Positions 14,207 to 21,670 of a stretch of DNA of 41,180 nucleotides are shown piece after piece. This DNA is from Nitrosomonas sp. (GTDB taxonomy: Bacteria > Pseudomonadota > Gammaproteobacteria > Burkholderiales > Nitrosomonadaceae), in assembly GCF_022842015.1 (NCBI RefSeq), contig NZ_JALHQJ010000021.1:1-41180 (forward strand), read 5' to 3'. The notes beneath the pieces are model-generated. The model ran no database searches, was not told where the DNA came from, and worked only from the letters and a program-made list of their open reading frames with translations. The number at the start of each line of letters is the position of its first letter. Position 1 is the stretch's first letter. Both the position numbers and the translations under genes were made by a program.

Positions 14207-14269
14207 TTTTGCGACAAAACCTTACACAATCCATCTGCACAGTTTCTTAATGGCAATGCAACTTAGCCA

Positions 14270-14371
14270 AAGGCTTCACGCCTTACGAATACATCTGCAA
14301 AATATGGACAAATGAACCGGAACGATTTATCGTTAACCCATTTCAGTACACCGTGGGACTAAATACCTAAT
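14270..14371 (+). pseudogene. IS481-type transposase, C-terminal relic
   Basis: A 33-codon frame, KGFTPYEYICKIWTNEPERF followed by IVNPFQYTVGLNT and TAA, matches the usual end 'TPYEYICKIWT-EPERF...PGLNT' of IS481-family integrase-type transposases. The rest of the gene is absent. Confidence 0.6.
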
Positions 14372-14536
14372 TATTGTGAAATTTGTGATAAAAACCACAG
14401 CGAAGTAAATGGACATCATGTAATCTAATGCAGAGTAGCCTAAATGATTGAAATATTCATCTATGATGATGATTATTATTTTTATTTAAAGTTTCTTCGG
14501 TAGTTATTGGATTGGCAAAATCTCAATGAATTAGGG

Positions 14537-15742
14537 ATGGAAATTGTTTGGTTGAATATGAAAAGCCCAAATTGCAAATTGCCAGACCCCGCTACTCTTT
14601 ATGAGTACATCACTGATGGAAGAATTCCTGGGTACATTCAGAAGGCGGGTGATCTGCTGGTAGCAGGGGAAGCCAAATCATGTATTGATCACCTCAATAA
14701 GACTAATGTGAAGAATGTTGAATCACCATGGGGCTGGATTATCGCAGCAACGGCACATTGCCAGCTTGGAAATTTTAAAACGGCAATTGAAGTTGCGACG
14801 CGAGGATTGCAATATACTGGAGAGAATTCATATTTGTTAGATTGTCTGGGTGTGGCCCATGCCGGTCTTGGTGATTCAAGCAATGCAAAGATTTTTTTTC
14901 AGAAAGCCGGAAAGAAAAATCCCAAGAATGTTAACAGTATAGTTAATCTTGTTAACATTCATCTACTGTGCCATGAGATTGAACTGGCATTTGCTGCACT
15001 AGCTCATGGTTTGGAAGACAATCCAGATGCAATTGAAATCAGGCATCTATATATTCAGTTGCATCCTGTATGGGTACTATCTATTGAGAATGAAAGAATT
15101 CGATTGAGAGTTCGCACACCGCTTGATCAACAATTTGTGAAGGATTGTTATGCCAATGAATCTTTCATGAATAACTATAATCGCTATCTATCAAACTCAT
15201 TCCGGCAATCCAAATCGCAACAGAAAGCTCGCCATTCAGACCGTTTAATTGTATATAAAAATAAAAGTATTCAGTGGATCATTGAAAAAATTGATCCTTT
15301 GAATGCCGGGGAAATTCAATATACTCCAATAGGTCTTGCTTCATTAGCAGAAATTCATTGGGTGCATCGCCGCGCAGAAATTTTGATTGGTTTTCCCAAT
15401 GCAACAAAATTCAACGGCACCCGCATACCCCTAACGGCAATGCTCATGATATTAGATTTTGCATTTAATAAGATTGGATTCAATAAACTAACAAGTGTGG
15501 TTTATGCTGAAAATTCTTATGCGCAAAGATCTACATTAGCGCTCGGCTTCAAGCAGGAAGGTTTTCTAAAAAACCATCTTTTTGACCAGAAACTAAATCG
15601 CTGGATAAGTATTTATCAAAATTCGATGTTGATTGAGGAATTTGGAGAAAATGCCCAGCTTGTGAACTTCTCCAAACGACTGTTGGGATACGAACTGCAT
15701 CTCAATCAGTCGAGTCTTTTTCACAAGCTTAAAAATTTTTAA
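14537..15742 (+). CDS. TPR-GNAT acetyltransferase, partner of the RTX protein
   Basis: A 401-residue cytoplasmic protein in two parts. Residues about 30-175 form tetratricopeptide-like helical pairs (GWIIAATAHCQLGNFKTAIE, YLLDCLGVAHAGLGDSSNAK). Residues about 185-370 resemble a GNAT acyl-CoA acyltransferase: a beta-strand entry (RIRLRVRTPLDQQFVKDCY), 'IGLASLAEIHW', the cofactor-helix region around RIPLTAMLMILDFAFNKIGF, and the closing VVYAENSYAQRSTLALGFKQ-EGF. ATG at 14537 was chosen for lack of a better site; a TTG at 14507 is possible and neither has a clear ribosome binding site. It ends 12 bases before the RTX gene. HlyC-type activators of RTX toxins also have a GNAT fold, so modification of the RTX protein is conceivable but unproven. 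Confidence 0.72.
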   Translation: MEIVWLNMKSPNCKLPDPATLYEYITDGRIPGYIQKAGDLLVAGEAKSCIDHLNKTNVKNVESPWGWIIAATAHCQLGNFKTAIEVATRGLQYTGENSYLLDCLGVAHAGLGDSSNAKIFFQKAGKKNPKNVNSIVNLVNIHLLCHEIELAFAALAHGLEDNPDAIEIRHLYIQLHPVWVLSIENERIRLRVRTPLDQQFVKDCYANESFMNNYNRYLSNSFRQSKSQQKARHSDRLIVYKNKSIQWIIEKIDPLNAGEIQYTPIGLASLAEIHWVHRRAEILIGFPNATKFNGTRIPLTAMLMILDFAFNKIGFNKLTSVVYAENSYAQRSTLALGFKQEGFLKNHLFDQKLNRWISIYQNSMLIEEFGENAQLVNFSKRLLGYELHLNQSSLFHKLKNF

Positions 15743-15754
15743 AAGGACTGTCTT

Positions 15755-17398
15755 ATGTTAATCAATGGCACATCAGGTAATGATAAATTATTCGGTACTT
15801 CTAGAGATGATTCCCTATATGGCTTCTTAGGGAATGATGAACTCCACGGAGGTGAAGGTAATGATTTTCTGGAAGGGGGAGAAGGAAATGATGTTCTCGA
15901 TGGCGGTGGTAATAGTTATGGTAAATTTGGTGGTGATACTGCCAACTATTCAAAAGCGACAGATGCTGTCATTGTAGATCTTTCTGCTGGAACAGCAAGC
16001 GGCGGAGCCGGAGATGATACTTTAATCGATATTGAAAATATCATTGGCAGCTCTTTTTCAGATGCTTTAATAGGCGATTTTAATTCAAATGAATTGTATG
16101 GCGGTAAAGGCGATGACACGCTGCTGGGTGGCGACGGTGATGATATATTGACAGGCGGGTCTGGAGATGACTTTTTGGATGGTGGGTTTAATGGAGGTAA
16201 AGCGGGCAATAGTAATAGTGATACTGCCAGCTATTCAGATGCAACAAGCGCTGTAACCGTCAATCTAGTGACTGGAACTGCAACAGGCGGTGCCGGGAAA
16301 GACACCTTGATTGATATCGAAAATATATTTGGTAGCTCATACGCAGACACCTTAACTGGTGATGCTAATTGGAACCAGCTCGATGGTGGTGCAGGCAACG
16401 ATACACTCAATGGCGGTGCAGGCAATGATACACTCAATGGGGATGCCGGCAATGACAATCTCAATGGCGGAGATGGTGACGACTGGCTGAATGGAGGAAT
16501 AGGTAACGATACGCTCAACGGTGGTGCAGGTGGCTTCGATACTGCCGATTATTCGAGTGCGACCAGTAATGTTAGTGTAAATCTTTTTACTGGAATCGCG
16601 ACGGGTGGTTTAGGAAATGATACATTGCTAAGCATTGAAAATGTAAATGGTAGCTTCAATGCAAAAAATACGTTAACAGGCAATGCAGGTTCGAATCAGC
16701 TTATCGGCGGTTTTAACAAGGATATGCTATCAGGCGGCGCTGGCGATGACACACTGTTGGGATTGGAGGGGGATGATACGCTCAATGGAGGTGCTGGAGC
16801 GGATAGTATGGATGGTGGAGGGGGCAATGACAGTTATGTTGTTGATAATATAGATGACGTCATTACCGAATTTTCCTTTGGCGGCCTTGATAAGGTCAGC
16901 AGTAGCGTCACCTATACTTTATCCTCCCAAGTAGAAAATCTTACGCTGACAGGTGCATCAGCGATAAGCGGTACAGGCAATGGTAAGGCTAACATCATCA
17001 CTGGAAATGCAGCAAACAATAAATTGGATGGTAAAGCGGGTAACGACACGCTCGATGGAGGAGCGGGTAATAATGTACTGACCGGTGGAGCAGGTAACGA
17101 TGTCTTTAAATTTACTACTAATGGACACACTGACAAAATTACTGACTATAGCGTCGCAAATGACACTGTCCAGTTGGAAAATGGAATTTTTACTTCTTTA
17201 ACTACAACCGGAACATTAGCGGCCAATCAGTTTGTGATTGGCATGCAAGCAATAGACAGCAATGACTTCGTTATTTATAACGATGTAACGGGTTCATTGT
17301 TGTACGATGCGGATGGTGATGGTGCAGGTGCTGCAGTTGAAATTGCCAGTGTTGGTGTTGGGTTAGCAATGACAAATGCGGATATTGTGGTGGTATAA
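15755..17398 (+). CDS. RTX hemolysin-type calcium-binding protein
   Basis: A 547-residue acidic protein built almost wholly of glycine/aspartate nonapeptides of the form GGxGxDxUx (GGEGNDFLEGGEGNDVLDGG and many others), which fold into calcium-binding beta-rolls after secretion. Three internal repeats of about 55 residues begin near 65, 150 and 265 with DTA-YS-AT...V-VNL and share 'DTLIDIEN-GSS'. There is no Sec signal peptide; the C-terminal 100 residues (ITDYSVANDTVQLENG onward, ending ADIVVV) look like a type I secretion signal. No enzymatic domain is visible, so it is a surface or matrix protein rather than a recognised toxin. ATG at 15755 follows AAAAGGACTGTCTT. No type I exporter genes lie in the window. 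Confidence 0.9.
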   Translation: MLINGTSGNDKLFGTSRDDSLYGFLGNDELHGGEGNDFLEGGEGNDVLDGGGNSYGKFGGDTANYSKATDAVIVDLSAGTASGGAGDDTLIDIENIIGSSFSDALIGDFNSNELYGGKGDDTLLGGDGDDILTGGSGDDFLDGGFNGGKAGNSNSDTASYSDATSAVTVNLVTGTATGGAGKDTLIDIENIFGSSYADTLTGDANWNQLDGGAGNDTLNGGAGNDTLNGDAGNDNLNGGDGDDWLNGGIGNDTLNGGAGGFDTADYSSATSNVSVNLFTGIATGGLGNDTLLSIENVNGSFNAKNTLTGNAGSNQLIGGFNKDMLSGGAGDDTLLGLEGDDTLNGGAGADSMDGGGGNDSYVVDNIDDVITEFSFGGLDKVSSSVTYTLSSQVENLTLTGASAISGTGNGKANIITGNAANNKLDGKAGNDTLDGGAGNNVLTGGAGNDVFKFTTNGHTDKITDYSVANDTVQLENGIFTSLTTTGTLAANQFVIGMQAIDSNDFVIYNDVTGSLLYDADGDGAGAAVEIASVGVGLAMTNADIVVV

Positions 17399-17480
17399 AA
17401 GTCAGAATAAAACTTGATGCTTGCCAGAGCTTTGAATTTGAATCAATATTTCGCGCAAGAGTTAAGGATACTGATGTCAA

Positions 17481-17526
17481 CCGGCGAGAAACTTGTACTG
17501 AAGACAACAACTAATTTTCTCGCCGG
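17481..17526. terminator. Hairpin between the RTX gene and the HAF pseudogene
   Basis: CCGGCGAGAAA (17481-17491) and TTTCTCGCCGG (17516-17526) form a perfect 11-bp stem with a 24-nt loop. It sits between two convergent genes and could end transcription from either side, although neither strand shows a long U-run after the stem. Confidence 0.5.
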
Positions 17527-17571
17527 CCTTGAGGTGAAAAATCAGCCCAATTTGACTTAATTTGGAAATGC

Positions 17572-18173
17572 CTATTCGTGTGGCCTGCGTATGCCACGTA
17601 CTTCAGCCCCTTTGCGTCGGCGAATAACCGCGAGAGTAGCCAAGCCGAAGCCGAAGCCGAAGAGAAGGAGAGATTTCGGTTCTGGTATTGGAGAGGCAAG
17701 AAAGCCATGGTTTGTGGTGGAGTCCTGGAAGTTTCCTACGATATGGCCGGCATCATTAATCCCTATGGCATACATGTCAAACGAACCAGGAGCGTCCAGG
17801 GTAGTAAAGACACCACTGCTTCTCGCACAAAGCCATGACTCCCGATGACATCATTGAAGTATCCTACGATCTGGCCGGCGTCATTAATTCCGAAGGCTAA
17901 TGTATGAGAAGCGCCGGGGACATCCCAGGTAGTGAAGACGCCGCTACTATCGCGCACAAAGCCATGACTCCCGATGTCATCTTGGAAGTGTCCTGCGATC
18001 TGGCCCGGCGTTATTAATTCCGATGGCTTCTGTATGTAAAGCGCCAGGGACGTCCAAGCTAGTGTAGGTGTAAGGGTTGTAGCCCAAGCGCTAGATATTG
18101 CCACGAAAGCCAACACGGAAGCCAGAAGAAACTGTGGTCCTACGAAGGACACTAAAGTGAATGAAAATCGCAA
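17572..18173 (-). pseudogene. HAF-repeat PEP-CTERM protein, frameshifted
   Basis: Pieces of one gene lie in shifted frames. A TTG at 18173, preceded by the excellent site AAGGAGGCAAT, opens a signal peptide (FVGPQFLLASVLAFVAISSA). Then come HAF-type repeats of about 35 residues (GINDAGQIVGYFNDVIGSHG, GQIAGHFQDDIGSHGFV), and in another frame YAIGINDAGHIVGNFQDSTT and the sorting tail IPEPKSLLLFGFGFGLATLA with a RRRK cluster. Shifts are needed near the end of the signal peptide, near 18005 (an extra G in GCCGGGCCAG restores the repeat frame) and near 17815. The intact product would have been an exported, exosortase-processed protein. A tail of 12 residues follows the basic cluster. Confidence 0.75.
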
Positions 18174-18686
18174 ATTGCCTCCTTATTAATAAAAGAATTT
18201 CAGCTCAGACTGTAGCATATAATGCAGCAGTAAGTGCATGAAAGAAGACAATATTATATCGTAATATATAGAGTTAGCCGGATTTGGCAACACTAAGGTG
18301 ATTTTTAGTGTATGGTGCTGCCAAGATAACTTTATCTGACCGATAATTGGGGAATTTCCTGGTCAGTGATGGCAGGACGCTATCAGAGGGGGACAGCTAA
18401 TAGTGCTGCGGTGAAAACAGGCGTAACTACGAAAATTCCGGCGCAGATTACTGGAGGTGGGGGAGTGAAATCGCCCCGCCTGGTACCCCTAGGTGGCCAC
18501 TCTGGGCCGATTTTTGGGCGGCGATGGTCACTGTATTCGGGGGTGCCGGGGTTGCACTCTGGGCTGCCTTTTTTCAACTTCCGTGTGGTACTCGGTGTTC
18601 GTTAAGCTGAAGGGTAGTTATTGGCTGTGCCTAAGCAATGAAAGGATGTACAGAGATTCCTGGAGGTCCAAACTGCGGTGTGCAAT
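18174..18686. other. Gene-free stretch: hairpin and GC-rich segment
   Basis: Contains the hairpin at 18283-18323 (listed separately) and, from about 18400 to 18600, a GC-rich segment with GGTGGGGG, GGGCGGCG and GGGGGTGCCGGGG runs. Short open frames here show no recognisable protein. The base composition is unlike the AT-rich surroundings, which suggests an insertion of foreign sequence or an IS remnant. Confidence 0.4.
18283..18323. repeat. Compound inverted repeat upstream of the HAF pseudogene
   Basis: TTGGCAACAC (18283-18292) and GTGCTGCCAA (18314-18323) pair with one mismatch. Between them ACACTAA and TTAGTGT form an alternative inner stem. The structure lies about 110 bases upstream of the HAF gene start and could be an operator or the tip of a small element. 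Confidence 0.45.
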
Positions 18687-19106
18687 TTATTTTATTTTGG
18701 CCGATAATTTCCTCAATCGTGGCCATCGGTCATGAATCCTGTTGTATTCTGATGGGGTTTCTTCAGTAACCACATAAACTCTTTGCTCACCATCTCTTTC
18801 AGCCAGTAACGCCTGGATAGCTATGCCAGGTGCCAAATTGATCCAATGGGATTGTTTCTCGTGATCTTTTTCCATGAAGCAATCAGCGGGAATCAGTACC
18901 GGTCTTGGATGCCAAGGCTTCCATTTGCCCATTTTGATGGAATCAAGCCGCGCCCAGCCGCCATTGGGGAATTTGCCTGTCGCCTCTTCCTTACGTCTAC
19001 CCCAGATGACCCAAGTGACACCGCCATGGCGCAGATTTACGGGAATTCTGGCATCAGGCTGGGGGAAGTAGATCTTTTGATCCTGATATTGAATGCCGCC
19101 ACACAT
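18687..19106 (-). CDS. SRAP-like (SOS response-associated peptidase family) protein
   Basis: A 139-residue protein starting MCGG. Met removal would expose Cys2, the nucleophile that SRAP proteins (YedK/HMCES) use to cross-link abasic sites in single-stranded DNA. Other family landmarks are present in order: RPVLIPADCFMEKD aligns with the 'CliPadGfyEW' block and keeps the Glu, then VYVVTEETPSEYNRIHDRWP supplies the His. The canonical 'NARAET' is replaced by WARLDS, so the usual Asn is Trp. The protein is shorter than YedK (about 220 residues). ATG at 19106 has a weak ribosome binding site. It stands alone next to the IS66 element. Confidence 0.7.
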   Translation of the reverse strand: MCGGIQYQDQKIYFPQPDARIPVNLRHGGVTWVIWGRRKEEATGKFPNGGWARLDSIKMGKWKPWHPRPVLIPADCFMEKDHEKQSHWINLAPGIAIQALLAERDGEQRVYVVTEETPSEYNRIHDRWPRLRKLSAKIK

Positions 19107-19244
19107 GAAAAGATTACAGCTAGAAAACGAAAAATTCTATTTTATTTCTTGTCGATAATGAGAATCATTAGCATATGAGTGTAATTTCAGTTACTATATC
19201 AATTCATACTCTTCCTTGCGTGAAATAAGCCCTCACGCACCCCC

Positions 19245-19289
19245 GCCCAGCACATTTTCTCCTCCTCCTTTAGGTGTGCTGGGCTTTTT
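19245..19289 (+). terminator. Strong intrinsic terminator without its gene
   Basis: GCCCAGCACA and TGTGCTGGGC form a perfect 10-bp stem followed by TTTTT on the plus strand. The only gene on its left reads the other way, so its own gene has been lost. It ends 12 bases before the IS66 left end. Confidence 0.75.
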
Positions 19290-19377
19290 CATTGATCTAT
19301 CGTAAGCGTACAACGCCACCACCTAACATCTTTTAATGCGCTCAATTATCCTCAAACATTTTTTGAGAGGATAACCA

Positions 19378-19674
19378 ATGGCATTACCGACAGATCCGCA
19401 AAAACATATAGAGGCTTGGCAGTCGAGTAGTTTATCGCAGGCAGCGTATTGTCGTCAGCATAAGCTGAATTCCAAAACGTTCGCGAACTGGTTGCGGGTT
19501 TATCGTTCTCAACCAGTTGCTGCAGTTGCGTCGACTTTGATTCCGGTTGAGATCAAGTTGGAGCCTTCGTTATCCGGGTCACTGTGTTTGCGTTGTCCGC
19601 AAGGTCATACGCTAGAACTACCAGCAGAGATATCACCCCAATGGCTGGGGAAATTGCTGAAATGCCTGGATTGA
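19378..19674 (+). CDS. tnpA: IS66 TnpA (Orf1) helix-turn-helix protein
   Basis: A 98-residue protein of the IS66 accessory type. The N-terminal helix-turn-helix QSSSLSQAAYCRQHKLNSKT and the block FANWLRVYR are typical, followed by a small beta region (LIPVEIKLEP) and an end that overlaps the next gene. It is needed for IS66 transposition, probably through DNA binding. ATG at 19378 directly follows AGAGGATAACCA. It is the first gene of the IS and shares a 13-base overlap with tnpB, pointing to translational coupling. Confidence 0.88.
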   Translation: MALPTDPQKHIEAWQSSSLSQAAYCRQHKLNSKTFANWLRVYRSQPVAAVASTLIPVEIKLEPSLSGSLCLRCPQGHTLELPAEISPQWLGKLLKCLD

Positions 19675-20012
19675 TTGCTAATCCGGGTAACATCTGGCTG
19701 GCAGTAGAGCCGGTTGATATGCGCCGTGGTATTGATGGTTTGTCGATGCTGGTACAGCAGTCTTTGGAGCATGCGCCCTGCGCAGGTTCAGTTTTTGTGT
19801 TTTGCAATCGTGCCGGAAATCGCATCAAGGTATTGCTGTGGGACGGCACAGGCGTGTGGTTGTGCCAGCGCCGTTTGCATCAGGGCAAATTTGTTTGGCC
19901 ACAGTCAGATGAACGCTGTTTTACGTTGACGCAAGCGCAGTGGAATTGGCTAATAGCCGGTGTCAATTGGCAGCGATTATCGGCGTTTCCACCGGCACAT
20001 TTAAAGGCTTAA
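19662..20012 (+). CDS. tnpB: IS66 TnpB (Orf2) accessory protein
   Basis: A 116-residue protein with the IS66 Orf2 signature: IWLAVEPVDMRRGIDGLSML, then FCNRAGNRIKVLLWDGTGVW, then LCQRRLHQGKF near the end. ATG at 19662 is chosen because it gives the family's usual length and lies inside the end of tnpA. An in-frame ATG at 19641 is an alternative. The protein is required for transposition; its biochemical role is not known. It reads in the same direction as tnpA and tnpC. Confidence 0.88.
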   Translation: MPGLIANPGNIWLAVEPVDMRRGIDGLSMLVQQSLEHAPCAGSVFVFCNRAGNRIKVLLWDGTGVWLCQRRLHQGKFVWPQSDERCFTLTQAQWNWLIAGVNWQRLSAFPPAHLKA

Positions 20013-20074
20013 CAAAACATCTATAAGCCTCTATTCATAAGCGTTTCAGTGTGTTTTATGGTAGAATTGGCACC

Positions 20075-21640
20075 ATGAAAACGCTTGCACAATTAGATCA
20101 TTTGAATCTTGATGCAGATACTAGAATGCAGGTTCAAATGCTGTTTGAGCAATCGCAAAAAGAAATTCATTCTCAGCAACTCAAAATCCAAGCATTGACT
20201 ATGGAACTGGCCTATTTGCGCCGGAACCTATTTGGCAAAAAGAGCGAGTCATTATCTGCACACCCCGATTTGTTCGAGGAAACCTTACAAACTGATCTGG
20301 CAGCGGTACATGCCGAAATCGAACAGCTCGACCCATCAGCAAAAGCCGATTCGACTAAATCAACACGTTCCCGCGCTGGCCGCCAACCATTACCAGAACA
20401 CCTGCCACGTATTGAACACCGTCACGAACCAGAATCCTGCCAATGCAGTCAATGTGGTCAGAATCTGGTTAAGATCGGTGAAGATGTTAGCGAACAGTTG
20501 GATGTGGAGCCAGCAAAGTTCTTCGTTCACCGTCACATCCGCCCACAATATGCCTGCAAGACCTGTGAAATCGTTACTGCCGCGCCTATTCCGCCAGCCA
20601 TTATTGATGGCGGTATGGCCGCACCCGGCCTGCTGAGTTGGGTGCTGACCAGTAAATACCTGAATCACCTGCCACTCTATCGCTTAGAACAGATTGCCGC
20701 ACGGGAACAAGTCACGCTTTCACGCTCAACAATGGCGGAATGGGTCGGTCGTAGCGGCGTTGCACTGCAACCTTTGGTGGATCGACTGACATGGCATCTG
20801 TTGCAAGGCAACACGCTGCATGCCGATGAAACGCCAGTAGCGCAACTTGATCCTGGCAAAGGCAAGACACGAAAGGCCTACTTGTGGGCCTATCGCAGCA
20901 ACGACTTGGAACCTGGGCCGCGCATTATTATCTTCGACTATCAAACCGGCCGTAGTGGCCGGCATGCGCAAAGCTTTCTGGAAAACTGGCAAGGTCATTT
21001 GCTGGTCGACGACTATGGCGGCTACAAAGCCCTGTTCGCCGAAAAACAGACGGAGTCCTGCACTGAACTGGCTTGTTGGGCGCACGCACGCCGTAAATTC
21101 TTCGATCTGCACCAGGCTAATAGCAGCCTGATGGCGTTGGAAGCGTTGCAGCGTATCAGCAATTTATATGCTATTGAGGCAGAAGGTAAAGATTTGACCA
21201 TCGCAGAACGTCAACAACTACGAGAAGAAAAAAGCCTGCCCGAGTTGGAGGCATTACACGATTGGCTGGTGCAAACCCGTGCTCAGACAGCAAATGGGGG
21301 TGGTTCCGCCAAAGCCTTGGATTACACACTGAAACGTTGGGGCAGCCTGATCCGCTATGCACAAACCGGCCACCTGCCAATTGACAACAATCCCGTAGAA
21401 AATGTCATTAGACCTATCGCGATTGGAAAAAAGAATTGGTTATTTACCGGTTCAGAGCGTGCAGGCCAACGTGCAGCAGCTATTCAAACTCTATTTGGCA
21501 CTGCTCAACTCAACGGTCTGAACTCATCTGATTGGCTCAAAGATACGCTCATAAAATTACCCACGTGGCCTAACAGTCGAATTGACGAGTTGCTACCGTT
21601 ACCACCTGAATTTATTGAAATGCTGAGAAAAAATAATTGA
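20075..21640 (+). CDS. tnpC: IS66 TnpC transposase
   Basis: A 521-residue DDE transposase with full IS66 layout. It opens with a coiled-coil N-terminus (MLFEQSQKEIHSQQLKIQAL) and a helix with LAYLRRNLFGKKSE. A zinc-finger block follows (CQCSQCG and CKTC). The catalytic core begins LHADETPVAQL with the first Asp, passes LLVDDYGGYKAL with the second, and ends near NNPVENVIRPIAIGKKNWLF with the Glu. The tail KDTLIKLPTWP is the usual IS66 C-terminal domain. ATG at 20075 was selected; upstream GTG/ATG codons add only a few residues. It appears intact and potentially active. Confidence 0.93.
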   Translation: MKTLAQLDHLNLDADTRMQVQMLFEQSQKEIHSQQLKIQALTMELAYLRRNLFGKKSESLSAHPDLFEETLQTDLAAVHAEIEQLDPSAKADSTKSTRSRAGRQPLPEHLPRIEHRHEPESCQCSQCGQNLVKIGEDVSEQLDVEPAKFFVHRHIRPQYACKTCEIVTAAPIPPAIIDGGMAAPGLLSWVLTSKYLNHLPLYRLEQIAAREQVTLSRSTMAEWVGRSGVALQPLVDRLTWHLLQGNTLHADETPVAQLDPGKGKTRKAYLWAYRSNDLEPGPRIIIFDYQTGRSGRHAQSFLENWQGHLLVDDYGGYKALFAEKQTESCTELACWAHARRKFFDLHQANSSLMALEALQRISNLYAIEAEGKDLTIAERQQLREEKSLPELEALHDWLVQTRAQTANGGGSAKALDYTLKRWGSLIRYAQTGHLPIDNNPVENVIRPIAIGKKNWLFTGSERAGQRAAAIQTLFGTAQLNGLNSSDWLKDTLIKLPTWPNSRIDELLPLPPEFIEMLRKNN

Positions 21641-21670
21641 TAGATGGTGGCGCTGGACGCTTACTTTTCT

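Larger units (their letters stand above)
13833..14536. other. Transposase graveyard
   Basis: No intact gene. The stretch contains, in order, relics of an IS21-type helper (13894-13992, minus), an IS6-type transposase (14126-14206, plus) and an IS481-type transposase (14270-14371, plus), listed separately. The last 160 bases before the TPR-GNAT gene are AT-rich, and its promoter is expected there. Confidence 0.6.
19302..21664 (+). mobile_element. Complete IS66-family insertion sequence
   Basis: About 2.36 kb with terminal inverted repeats that start GTAAGCGT and match at 21 of 24 positions (left 19302-19325, right 21641-21664). It encodes the three IS66 proteins in the usual order tnpA, tnpB, tnpC. 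The 8 bases outside the left end (GATCTATC) and the right end (TTTTCTTC) differ, so the expected target duplication is missing. All three genes look intact. Confidence 0.92.

Noticed and set aside
15946-17136. Proline/serine-rich frames antisense to the RTX gene
   Set aside because: They are the mirror image of the Gly/Asp repeats and have no start signals.
15755-17398. Tandem DNA repeats that could suggest a CRISPR array
   Set aside because: The repeats are the coding nonapeptides of the RTX protein. There are no constant repeats with unique spacers and no cas genes.
18366-18605. 79-codon plus-strand frame in the GC-rich tract
   Set aside because: Low-complexity composition, frames open on both strands, no family resemblance.
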